64,000 nt of DNA. Origin: Novipirellula galeiformis (GTDB lineage Bacteria; Planctomycetota; Planctomycetia; Pirellulales; Pirellulaceae). The stretch covers positions 62,001 through 126,000 of the forward strand of contig NZ_SJPT01000006.1 in assembly GCF_007860095.1 (NCBI RefSeq), given 5' to 3'. Each line of letters starts with the position of its first letter. The first letter of the stretch is position 1. Made by a program: the position numbers and the translations under genes. Positions 29,022 through 36,919 of this stretch are shown here, piece by piece. The notes beneath the pieces were generated by a model. The model was not told where the DNA came from. It did no database searches and saw nothing but the letters and a program-made list of their open reading frames with translations.

Positions 29022-29393
29022 TTGAACGACTCAAATCATTTTCGCGAGCTTTTGGAAGTCTTTGACAATCCAAGCCCGGAACGAAACTTTACGATCCAGC
29101 ACCATTGCCCCGAGTTTACTTCGGTTTGCCCTAAAACAGGCCAACCTGATTACGGAACCATCATCTTTACCTATGTGGCCGACCAAAACTGCGTCGAGCT
29201 GAAGAGTTTGAAGATGTATTTGCAACGGTTCCGCAACGAAGGAATTTTCTACGAAGCGATTACGAACCGAATCATGGACGACTTTGTCGCTGTCGTAAAG
29301 CCGCGGCAAGCGACCGTCGAGAGCCGATGGACCCCTCGGGGCGGTTTGAACAGCAATATCATCGTCCAATACCCCGATATCCCGCTCGCCTAA
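29022..29393 (+). CDS. queF: NADPH-dependent 7-cyano-7-deazaguanine reductase (QueF)
   Basis: The product is 123 residues, the short type I form of QueF. The catalytic Cys36 sits in [19 protein letters not shown], the substrate-binding Glu in VELKS, and the C-terminal [12 protein letters not shown] is typical. It reduces preQ0 to preQ1 in queuosine synthesis. The start is TTG at 29022, supported by GGAG at 29009-29012 about 9 bp upstream; no ATG with a better site is available. It is divergent from queE. Length and motifs are normal for the family, so I see no sign of decay. Confidence 0.94.
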   Translation: MNDSNHFRELLEVFDNPSPERNFTIQHHCPEFTSVCPKTGQPDYGTIIFTYVADQNCVELKSLKMYLQRFRNEGIFYEAITNRIMDDFVAVVKPRQATVESRWTPRGGLNSNIIVQYPDIPLA

Positions 29394-29733
29394 ACCGCAG
29401 GCATCCTCCAGACCGCAGGCTTTGTCCAGGCCGACCGCCTGTTCAAACGCTTGGGTTGTTTTGAGATTCGAGGATGCTCTCCCCCGACCGCGGCGACAAC
29501 ACAATCCGTTTTACGAATAGATTTAGCTGCAGGCTTCCATTTGTTAGATTTAGCCGCACGTTCCGGCGTCGCGGTGGCTTAACTTGCCATTCCGCAAATT
29601 GCCATTCCGCAATGTTGTGGAGCTGCCGCCGACCCAACGGGTCACAGGCGGCCAACCGATTTGGGGGCAATTCGAACCGCCCCTTCGTTTTTTCTCTCTT
29701 GCTACTCAAACCTCAAAAACTCAACACCAAGCT
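29394..29733. other. Intergenic region after queF
   Basis: This 340 bp stretch holds no convincing gene. An open frame from 29584 runs in phase into the isomerase but its first 50 residues are unlike the family and probably untranslated. I see no terminator. Confidence 0.35.
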
Positions 29734-30732
29734 ATGACAACTCCTATTTTACTAAGCGGATTTGCTGACGAAGCCGCCAACGAAAAACTTGCGGTCCAGC
29801 AATACTCGGCGTTCGCCGCACTGGGGCTGAAGTACTACTCGATCCGCTTCGTCGACGCTGGCGAGGGAATCAAGAATGTGATGATGCTCAGCGACGCCGA
29901 GATCAACCATTTGGTCAAAATGCAAAGCGACTATGGGTTGAAGGTCAGCAGCATCGGTTCGCCGATCGGGAAAGTGAAACTGAAAGACGTCGATGATGGC
30001 ACCGCCAACAAATTCGTGCCATTTGATCAATACTTGAAAGAAGACGTTGCTCGCGCGTGTGATCGTGCCGAAGCGTTCGGTTCCAAGTTGATTCGTGGTT
30101 TTGCGTTCTATCACCCCAAAGGCACCAAGCCCGAAGATCATATTGATCAGGTCGCCGACCAATTGAGTGCGATCGCCGAAGCGTGCGATAAGCGTGGCCT
30201 CACTTTCGGTCTGGAAGTCGAAGGGAACCTCGTCGGCCAATCGGGACGATTGCTCGAAGCGATCGCGGCAAAGGTCAACCATCCTGCGATGTTGACGATT
30301 TTTGATGCTGCCAACATTGTCACCCAAGGCTTCACCGCCGATGAAACCTACGGCGAATACCTGGCGATGAAACCCAGCTTGGGTTGGTTGCACATCAAGG
30401 ACTACCACGATCCATCGCCCACCGGCCGGATCGAGCATGTTGACGAAGCGAGCCTCAGCAACTTTGTTCCTGCGGACGTCGGTGACAGTGGACATGAAGC
30501 CATCATGCGAGATCTGAAGGGCTTCCTACCAGAGCTTCACAAGCGAATGATCGCTCGCGGTGCCGATGGAGTCTTCATGGACTTGGAACCGCACGTCAAA
30601 GGCGGCGGTCAATTCGGTGGTTTCAGTGGTCCCGATGGATTCGGCGTTGCCCTTCGAGGTTTCTGCCGCGTGTTGGACTACGTCGGAATCCCCTACGGTT
30701 TGCGCTCCTTCGAAGACATCAAAGCTTCGTAA
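29734..30732 (+). CDS. Sugar phosphate isomerase/epimerase-like TIM-barrel protein
   Basis: From the ATG at 29734 the product is 332 residues with the xylose isomerase-like TIM-barrel fold. Metal-ligand motifs lie at the expected order: GLEVEGN (Glu161 or Glu163), FDAANIV (Asp191), LHIKDYHD (His220, Asp223) and FMDLEPHVK (Glu285). Such enzymes isomerise or epimerise sugars, inositols or sugar acids with a divalent metal; the substrate is unknown here. There is no signal peptide. It stands alone and is followed by two strong hairpins (30758-30830). Confidence 0.82.
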   Translation: MTTPILLSGFADEAANEKLAVQQYSAFAALGLKYYSIRFVDAGEGIKNVMMLSDAEINHLVKMQSDYGLKVSSIGSPIGKVKLKDVDDGTANKFVPFDQYLKEDVARACDRAEAFGSKLIRGFAFYHPKGTKPEDHIDQVADQLSAIAEACDKRGLTFGLEVEGNLVGQSGRLLEAIAAKVNHPAMLTIFDAANIVTQGFTADETYGEYLAMKPSLGWLHIKDYHDPSPTGRIEHVDEASLSNFVPADVGDSGHEAIMRDLKGFLPELHKRMIARGADGVFMDLEPHVKGGGQFGGFSGPDGFGVALRGFCRVLDYVGIPYGLRSFEDIKAS

Positions 30733-30757
30733 CCGCAGACGAAGTCGTCACAATGCC

Positions 30758-30830
30758 ATGGCCATTGCGGAGCTTCGGCACCGCAGTGGCCATCAAAGTC
30801 ACCCTCACGTCCGGCAAACCGGACGTGAGG
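30758..30830 (+). repeat. Two adjacent hairpins after the isomerase gene
   Basis: ATGGCCATTGCGG / CCGCAGTGGCCAT (30758-30793; one wobble pair, loop 10 nt) and a perfect 12 bp stem CCTCACGTCCGG-CAAA-CCGGACGTGAGG (30803-30830) follow within 30-100 bp of the stop. No T tract follows. They resemble the pair after alaS. Confidence 0.85.
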
Positions 30831-31104
30831 TCGCGAGCGAGAAAAATTGGAAATCGGAACGGAATCTCGTGAGCCTATCGCTCGATTCTTGTCTCCGATA
30901 GTTCAATGAAAGGGTTCGAGGCGAGTTGAGCCGCTCGGCGAACGTGCATCCGCACAAGCTCCTCAAAAACAAATCGCCACGATTCCCAATCCAGGCTTGC
31001 GACTGGGGGTGCGTCCTTGGACGATGAAGGGAACGTTCCTTTCGTCCTGATCGCTCTGTCCTTATCGCTTCGTCTTTATCGCTCTGTCTTTAGGGGATTC
31101 GACG

Positions 31105-32502
31105 ATGAAAACGCGTGAACTGTGCAACTTGGGCGTTCCCAAAGGAACGGCGATGCAGATCGCCAAGAAAGCCATTCCATTGGCGGTCCAATCCGGCCTC
31201 GGGCACCGCGAACTTCGTGATCGGATCGCGACAGTCGTCGAGACGCCCAACGCCTATCTCGAACACGAAATTTGGGGAGAATTGGCGACCGAACTCTCCG
31301 GCGTGTTTGCCGCTCAAGCCCGTTACGTCGGACGCGAACAACCGGCCGCGTGGCGACAATGGGGCGAAGATCTCGAACCTACCGCCGTGCAACAAATGGC
31401 CAACGCGTGTCAGTTGCCGGTGTCCGTTCGCGGTGCGCTCATGCCCGATGCGCACCAAGGTTATGGATTGCCGATCGGTGGCGTTTTAGCAACCCAAAAT
31501 TGTGTGATCCCCTATGCGGTCGGCGTCGATATCGCGTGCCGCATGAAAATGACGGTTCTCGATATGCCCCCCCAAGCCCTCGACAACCAACGAGACCGAT
31601 TGCGAAGCTCGATTGAGCGAGAGACTCAATTTGGTATTGGAGCTCGTTTCCGAAACCCTCGCCAACACGACGTGATGGACGCCGATTGGAACGTTTCGCA
31701 CATTACCCAAGAGAATCGCGATCGCGCCTGGAAACAACTGGGCACCAGCGGCAGCGGGAATCACTTTGTCGAGTTCGGGACCTTGACGCTCGACGCCGAC
31801 GATCTCGGGTTGCAGGCGGGCACCTACTTGTCGTTGCTCAGCCATAGTGGATCGCGAGGCACCGGAGCGGCGGTTTGTGATTACTACAGCCGTGTGGCAA
31901 AACAAATGCATCCCGAACTTCCCCGCGAGCTCGTGAACCTAGCGTGGTTGGATCTTGATTCCCAAGCGGGTGCGGAATATTGGGCAGCAATGAATTTGAT
32001 GGGCCAATACGCCGCCGCCAACCATGCCTGTATTCACCAAGCGATCGCCGAAAACTTGGGCGTCGAGGTTTTATTGGATATCGAGAATCACCACAACTTT
32101 GCCTGGAAGGAAACGCATGCGGGCGAAGAGTTAATCGTCCATCGCAAGGGCGCAACCCCCGCTGGCAAAGGGGTCCTGGGGATCATCCCCGGTTCGATGG
32201 GAACCCCCGGCTACGTCGTTCGTGGCAAGGGTGTCGAATCATCGCTCCAAAGTGCAGCGCATGGCGCGGGGCGAAAGATGAGCCGGACCGCCGCGAAACG
32301 TAAATTCCGATGGAACGAGGTCAAACGGTTCCTCGATCAACGCGGCGTGACGTTGATGTCGGCAGGACTCGACGAAGTCCCGATGGCCTACAAAGACATT
32401 GAAACGGTGATGGCAGCGCAACAAGATCTTGTGCAACCGATCGCTCGCTTTGACCCCAAGTTGGTGAAGATGGCCGAGGCGGGTGAACGTCCCGAAGACT
32501 AG
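31105..32502 (+). CDS. rtcB: RtcB-family RNA ligase
   Basis: This 465-residue protein has all RtcB signatures: PDAHQGYGLPIGG (114-126), GVDIACRM (Asp142 and Cys145 metal ligands), GSGNH (His220), LSHSGSRG (His247), the NHHNFAW motif, RKGATPA, and SAAHGAGR (His386, the residue that carries GMP). RtcB seals 2',3'-cyclic phosphate or 3'-phosphate RNA ends to 5'-hydroxyl ends, using GTP and manganese, in RNA repair. Here it stands alone; no rtcA, rtcR or archease gene is nearby. AGGGGA precedes the ATG by 9 bp. There is no sign of decay. Confidence 0.96.
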   Translation: MKTRELCNLGVPKGTAMQIAKKAIPLAVQSGLGHRELRDRIATVVETPNAYLEHEIWGELATELSGVFAAQARYVGREQPAAWRQWGEDLEPTAVQQMANACQLPVSVRGALMPDAHQGYGLPIGGVLATQNCVIPYAVGVDIACRMKMTVLDMPPQALDNQRDRLRSSIERETQFGIGARFRNPRQHDVMDADWNVSHITQENRDRAWKQLGTSGSGNHFVEFGTLTLDADDLGLQAGTYLSLLSHSGSRGTGAAVCDYYSRVAKQMHPELPRELVNLAWLDLDSQAGAEYWAAMNLMGQYAAANHACIHQAIAENLGVEVLLDIENHHNFAWKETHAGEELIVHRKGATPAGKGVLGIIPGSMGTPGYVVRGKGVESSLQSAAHGAGRKMSRTAAKRKFRWNEVKRFLDQRGVTLMSAGLDEVPMAYKDIETVMAAQQDLVQPIARFDPKLVKMAEAGERPED

Positions 32503-32520
32503 TGTCGAGCCGGCGATGCG

Positions 32521-32565
32521 CTGATTGACACGTCGCTGATTGACACGTCGCTGATTGACACGTCG
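32521..32565 (+). repeat. 15 bp tandem repeat, three perfect copies
   Basis: ctgattgacacgtcg occurs three times in a row just after the rtcB stop and before the convergent M20 gene. Confidence 0.95.
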
Positions 32566-32578
32566 CTGTGGATTGCCG

Positions 32579-33937
32579 CTACGGTTTCATCAATTCCAAC
32601 ATCGCCGCGGTCATCGTTTGGAAACTTGTCCGCAGCGTCTCGGGGGCATCGGGATAGAACAGGGCCGAATGCAGCGTCGGTGCGGGGATGCCAAGTTTCT
32701 CAAAACGCTGCAGTCTGGCGGGGTCAATCGTCCCGACTCGGTACATCAAGATCGGTACGCCGGCGATGCCGTAGCGACTGAAGTCTTCGCCCCCCATCGA
32801 TTGCTCACCGGGGACAAGATTCTCTTCGCCAATGGTTTCGGCGAACAACGCCGCCATTTGCGTCGCCAAGGCATCGTTGTTGCGCAGCGAGGGTGTGCCT
32901 TCGCTGATTTCCACATCGGGCTCGGGAGCGTTATGAGCCATTGCAACCGCTAAGCTGCGTCGGCGGATCGCCGCGAGCACTTGTTGGCGCACCTCCTCGC
33001 TGTAGCTGCGGACGGTCAATTGCAGCTTGCATTGATCGCCAATCACGTTGTGTTTGGTGCCGCCGTGAATCGCGCCCACCGTCACCACGGCAGGCTCGAT
33101 CGGTTTGACTTCGCGGCTCACGATCATCTGTAGCGACAACACCAACTCCGCCGCTTGTACGATCGGATCGATCGTCCCATGAGGCGCCGAACCATGACCG
33201 CCACGTCCTTTGACCGTGATGTCGACGCTATCGACATTGGCCATCGTGTAGCCAGGCATCACAGTGATCGTCCCCGTTGCCATGTCCGCGCTAACGTGAA
33301 TGGCCAACGCGAAATCAGGCTTCTTGAACTTTTCGAACAAACCATCATCCAGCATCGCCCTGGCGCCGGCACCACGCTCTTCGGCGGGTTGGCCGATCAT
33401 CATCAGCGTTCCCGACCACTGGTCGCGATGTTCACTCATGTAACGTCCGACGGCGGTGATGTTGGTCATGTGGATATCATGACCACAAGCGTGCATCACT
33501 CCGGTGCTACTGCCGTCCTCGAGTTGGATTCGCTTGGTCGATGCAAACGGCAACGGGGTTTGCTCCGTCACCGGCAATGCATCCAAATCGGTTCGCAACA
33601 TCACCACGGGGCCATCGCCGTTTTCCATCACTCCGACAATGCCATGTCCGCCAACGCCCGTGGTCACCTCAAAACCGTGCTCGCGCCAGATGCCGGCCAG
33701 CATCGCTGCGGTCTCTTGCTCTTGGAACGAAACCTCGGGGTGGCTGTGCAGCCAGCGATACAGATCGAGAAAGCCTTTTTGGTGCTGATCATACCAATTC
33801 GCCCGAGAGGTCACGTTTGCAGCCGAGCGATCCGGAGAGCCATTCGTTGATTGGGCCAGCGAGGCGGGGCCGTTGACGATCAGTTCGCCGAGCATCAATG
33901 CCGAGACAAAGAACGCGGTACGATAGCGAAGGAGCAT
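32579..33937 (-). CDS. Secreted M20 family amidohydrolase
   Basis: The product is 452 residues from the ATG at 33937, opening with a hydrophobic signal segment (about 7-28), so it is probably exported. The M20D metal-binding set is present: MHACGHDIH (Cys151, His153), the Glu pair in GQPAEERG (186-187) and AIHVSAD (His214), followed by GGHGSAPH and, near the end, GGEDFS and LHS. These enzymes hydrolyse N-acyl or N-carbamoyl amino acids and amides (hippurate or N-acyl-amino-acid amidohydrolases). An upstream ATG at 33982 would add 15 residues and hide the signal peptide. It is convergent with rtcB. Confidence 0.88.
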   Translation of the reverse strand: MLLRYRTAFFVSALMLGELIVNGPASLAQSTNGSPDRSAANVTSRANWYDQHQKGFLDLYRWLHSHPEVSFQEQETAAMLAGIWREHGFEVTTGVGGHGIVGVMENGDGPVVMLRTDLDALPVTEQTPLPFASTKRIQLEDGSSTGVMHACGHDIHMTNITAVGRYMSEHRDQWSGTLMMIGQPAEERGAGARAMLDDGLFEKFKKPDFALAIHVSADMATGTITVMPGYTMANVDSVDITVKGRGGHGSAPHGTIDPIVQAAELVLSLQMIVSREVKPIEPAVVTVGAIHGGTKHNVIGDQCKLQLTVRSYSEEVRQQVLAAIRRRSLAVAMAHNAPEPDVEISEGTPSLRNNDALATQMAALFAETIGEENLVPGEQSMGGEDFSRYGIAGVPILMYRVGTIDPARLQRFEKLGIPAPTLHSALFYPDAPETLRTSFQTMTAAMLELMKP

Positions 33938-34398
33938 GGCCAGACTTTCGTCGAAGGGGAGGAAACGTGCCGTCACGGACACGACTTGGCGATGGACTTG
34001 GGCCTTGGCATTCTAAACGCTCACGATTACCCATGCCACGCACCACGAGGGGGCGCATGAAGTGCAATGCTGCGGTGGGCTGGCATGTTGCGTGATCTTG
34101 AAAAACCAACGCGTAAGCGAGGAACCACCTGCATGACTCGGTCCCACGCGGACGCTTCGAGTGATGATTTGCAGTGAAAACGGCACTAGTGCTTCGTCTA
34201 GCCTAGGAATTGGGGTTAAAGCGATTAGCCGCTTTGGCGTTAGCCACGGTTCTGTCGCTAAAACCGTGGCTAACGCCAAAAGTAAAGTTTGAGGCAGCAC
34301 TCGCACCACTTCAAAATGGATGCTTCGTTTTTTTGATTTCCGGGAAAAACGTTGTAGGCTTCAAAGGTAACACCTCCTCTTATTTCGATGGATGTAAC
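33938..34398. other. Intergenic region with a palindrome
   Basis: This region lies between divergent genes and carries a degenerate copy of the acgcgt/tcgagtgatga repeat (about 34108-34165) and the perfect inverted repeat at 34233-34280. No gene is seen; the open frame from 34210 is not coding before the signal peptide at 34399. Confidence 0.5.
34233..34280 (+). repeat. Perfect 19 bp inverted repeat
   Basis: TTTGGCGTTAGCCACGGTT (34233-34251) and its exact reverse complement (34262-34280) are separated by 10 nt. The same core appears in the element at 48077-48210. Confidence 0.92.
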
Positions 34399-34779
34399 AT
34401 GTTGCGAAGCTTTATCGCCCTGACCGTGATGCTCTGGGTCAACCTTGGCAGCGAAGTTCAATCACAAAATCACCGACCGCATTCGCACCCTCCTCGTTGG
34501 CAATCGCACGCATCCTCGTCGCAATTGAGTCCTAGATTGAGTCTCGGTGCGGAGCGTTACCAGCGCAACGATCGCGGCGATATTCGCAATCCGTATGGCT
34601 ATCCCTTTTACGGCTACGGATACATTTACGATCCCTATCAAACGGGCAGCTTCCGCGCACCGGATCTGATGAACGATCCCTATTTTCGCGATCAACACAA
34701 ATTCGACAGTCGCTATCCGGGCCGCTATTCGCGCCGTCCGCCACTGGAGTTTCGTCATCCCGCCCAAGTGCCTCGGTAG
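34399..34779 (+). CDS. Small secreted Tyr/Pro-rich protein
   Basis: From the ATG at 34399 the product is 126 residues: a signal peptide (MLRSFIALTVMLWVNLGSEV, cleaved around residue 21) followed by a basic, low-complexity mature part rich in Tyr, Arg, His, Pro, Ser and Asp (for example NPYGYPFYGYGYIYDPYQTG). It is likely exported and perhaps surface- or cell-wall-associated, with no recognised domain. The stop codon lies inside a 16 bp tandem repeat (34769-34847). It is convergent with the DUF1598-like gene, with a bidirectional terminator between them. Confidence 0.6.
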   Translation: MLRSFIALTVMLWVNLGSEVQSQNHRPHSHPPRWQSHASSSQLSPRLSLGAERYQRNDRGDIRNPYGYPFYGYGYIYDPYQTGSFRAPDLMNDPYFRDQHKFDSRYPGRYSRRPPLEFRHPAQVPR

Positions 34780-34847
34780 CCACCTGCCTCGATAGCCGAG
34801 TGCCTCGGTAGCCAACTGCCTCGGTAGCCAACTGCCTCGGTAGCCAT
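34769..34847 (+). repeat. 16 bp tandem repeat, about five copies
   Basis: tgcctcggtagccaac-type units repeat about five times with small changes. The first unit overlaps the last codons and stop of the secreted protein gene. Confidence 0.9.
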
Positions 34848-34921
34848 CGCGGCGCATCCGCAGCAAAGCGGTGGCCGCCGACCAAGAGTGGATCTGGGGG
34901 CCGGCAGCTGCGGTTTTCCCG

Positions 34922-34965
34922 AAAAAAAACGCCCTTTCCTCAATTCGAGGCAGGGCGTTTTTTTT
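34922..34965. terminator. Bidirectional rho-independent terminator
   Basis: A-run plus CGCCCT (34922-34935) pairs with AGGGCG plus T-run (34952-34965), with an inner CCTC/GAGG stem in the loop. Both strands therefore end in a T tract after the stem. It lies between two convergent genes, so it probably ends both transcripts. Confidence 0.92.
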
Positions 34966-34993
34966 GTTTTGGCGTCGTCGTTTCGGCGTCGAC

Positions 34994-36361
34994 TTAGCGG
35001 TTCCACCACCAACGGTCGCTTGCGGCGGCGAGCGATGCTTCTCGCTCGGTCGCGACGGCGGCGTTGACGGTCTGTTTCTCAACCACCGAGAAGGCATCGA
35101 TGTCGACGCCCCCAGATGCGGTCACGGTCCAACCGCTGCGACCGCGAACAAAACTGCACTGAGGATGCAGGGCTTTGGGAACGGCGTACGAGGTCAACTC
35201 AACCGCTTCGCTCTCTTGCTTGAGCAGCGAGAGATCGATACCGGCCTTTTGATCGAGGCGTTCTTGGGTGATCAAGGTTGCCACGACGGTCATGTCCATA
35301 ATGTTCTGGAGATCGCCAAAGACATGAATCTTTTGTGCCAACTCGGGATACTTTTGGGTCATCGTTTCGGCCCAAGTTTGAGCGATCTTATCGCTACGCC
35401 CGGCGGCTTTGACATCGCCATCGGCACCCACCAAATCTTGATCGGTCAACGTTTTCACCCCTTGGCCTGACAATTTCCAAGCCAACGCATCTTCGCTTTT
35501 TAGCATCGTGTCGTAGTTGCATGCCATCCACCAACGCGGATTTTGCGATGCGTTGTGACGGCTGTTCTTGGCCATTTGCAAATAGCTCGGCAACCCGGCG
35601 ACATGCGAAGGAGCCAACTCCATCGCAACACGCTTCATTTCAAAGTCAGCCGCAACGAGCACTCGGGCGTAACGACTGTCTTGCGGAACGCCATTCAAAT
35701 GAATCATCTGAGGGCCAAACGCTTGCTTCATCGACGCTTCGTAAATCGCGGGGTTTTGCCCCGGACGTAGCTTCACGTTGCGAAGCAAATTTTGCAATCG
35801 TTGGCGACCATCGGCTGTCGGTTCGATCGAGCAACTGATGCCACCGTTACGGGCGTCTTCCACGGTGCGAAGGGCGACAATCAAATCAGCCAACCGCATC
35901 GTCGACTTGCCTGACACCGTACCGACCACGCTCCCATCGTCGAGCATCTTCCAAGGCTCCGCGGGGCCCGCGATGATGATGTCTTGCTTGTCAGGGTCGA
36001 CGAACACGTACTCGATCCGTTGCAATCCGGCCAAAAATTCGACCTCACTCGAAATCGGCTCCCCCGCTTCGCGACTGGCTTGCAATTGGCGTTGCAGCTT
36101 CGCCAACGAAATCATTCGTAACTCGGTCGCTTCGGCCATCTCGCCCTCAGCCTGCTTCAGCGCGGCGCGGGCGGCATTGGCCAACTCATGTTGCTCGGCG
36201 AGGGTGGCGTTGCGAACCATCCCTTCGGCATCAATCATCACCCCCCCGACGGACTGACGTCCTTGGATATTATTGAGTCCCGCTTGCAGCGATGCGGACA
36301 CGCCGATCACCGCGATCACGGAAGCGACGAAGCGAAGGATGCGTAGTGGACCGAATTCCAT
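34994..36361 (-). CDS. Secreted DUF1598-like planctomycete protein
   Basis: From the ATG at 36361 the product is 455 residues, starting with a signal peptide (MEFGPLRILRFVASVIAVIG, cleaved near residue 27). The mature part has an N-terminal helical region rich in Ala/Glu/Leu and a conserved-looking segment with RIEYVFVDPDKQDIIIAGPA and RYARVLVAADFEMKRVAMEL, which I recall from planctomycete proteins annotated as DUF1598. The family name is from memory and should be checked. The function is unknown; the protein is exported or periplasmic. A longer reading from 36424 would bury the signal peptide. Confidence 0.72.
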   Translation of the reverse strand: MEFGPLRILRFVASVIAVIGVSASLQAGLNNIQGRQSVGGVMIDAEGMVRNATLAEQHELANAARAALKQAEGEMAEATELRMISLAKLQRQLQASREAGEPISSEVEFLAGLQRIEYVFVDPDKQDIIIAGPAEPWKMLDDGSVVGTVSGKSTMRLADLIVALRTVEDARNGGISCSIEPTADGRQRLQNLLRNVKLRPGQNPAIYEASMKQAFGPQMIHLNGVPQDSRYARVLVAADFEMKRVAMELAPSHVAGLPSYLQMAKNSRHNASQNPRWWMACNYDTMLKSEDALAWKLSGQGVKTLTDQDLVGADGDVKAAGRSDKIAQTWAETMTQKYPELAQKIHVFGDLQNIMDMTVVATLITQERLDQKAGIDLSLLKQESEAVELTSYAVPKALHPQCSFVRGRSGWTVTASGGVDIDAFSVVEKQTVNAAVATEREASLAAASDRWWWNR

Positions 36362-36919
36362 CGAGTGGATCTCCGAGGTATCCCGCAAAACGGCACGCGT
36401 TTTTTTGGCGGGGGAAGGGTTCAAGGCTTAGAATGGATACCCGTTATTTGATAAAAACCGCGACAGTAAATCGACAAGTGACGACGGTCCGACAGGCAAC
36501 TATCTCACAGGATACTTGCGGAAAATCCTTATCGCAACAGAAGTCTGTTCGCTGAGAACCCACAAACCAATGGTTTCTCCGGTAAAATGCCGGTGCGACA
36601 GGAATCATCGTAGAATCCGAATCGAATCGATGGCGGCAAAGTAGCGGCGGACGCGGGTGAAACCACGAAAATGCGTTGTTTTTCCCGTCATCGGTCTTCC
36701 TGACGGCCCGTCGGTCTTCCTGGCACCGATCGCTACTAACCGATCGCTCCTACTCGTCAAATTCACGAACGGGGTTTGTCGGGCGTACGGGGTTTGTCGG
36801 GGGTCCAGTCCATCACCGCCTGCCCCCCCATGGCTTGCCCGATGGGGTCGGGCGCCACCTTTTAAACCTATTTCATCGATCACCTCGTCTTCTCACTTTA
36901 TCACCCAGCGTGGATTAGC
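36362..36919. other. Divergent intergenic region, 558 bp
   Basis: No convincing gene. It contains two short direct repeats: tcggtcttcctg at 36691-36702 and 36711-36722, and acggggtttgtcggg at 36769-36783 and 36787-36801. Short open frames here are low-complexity and probably spurious. Confidence 0.45.
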
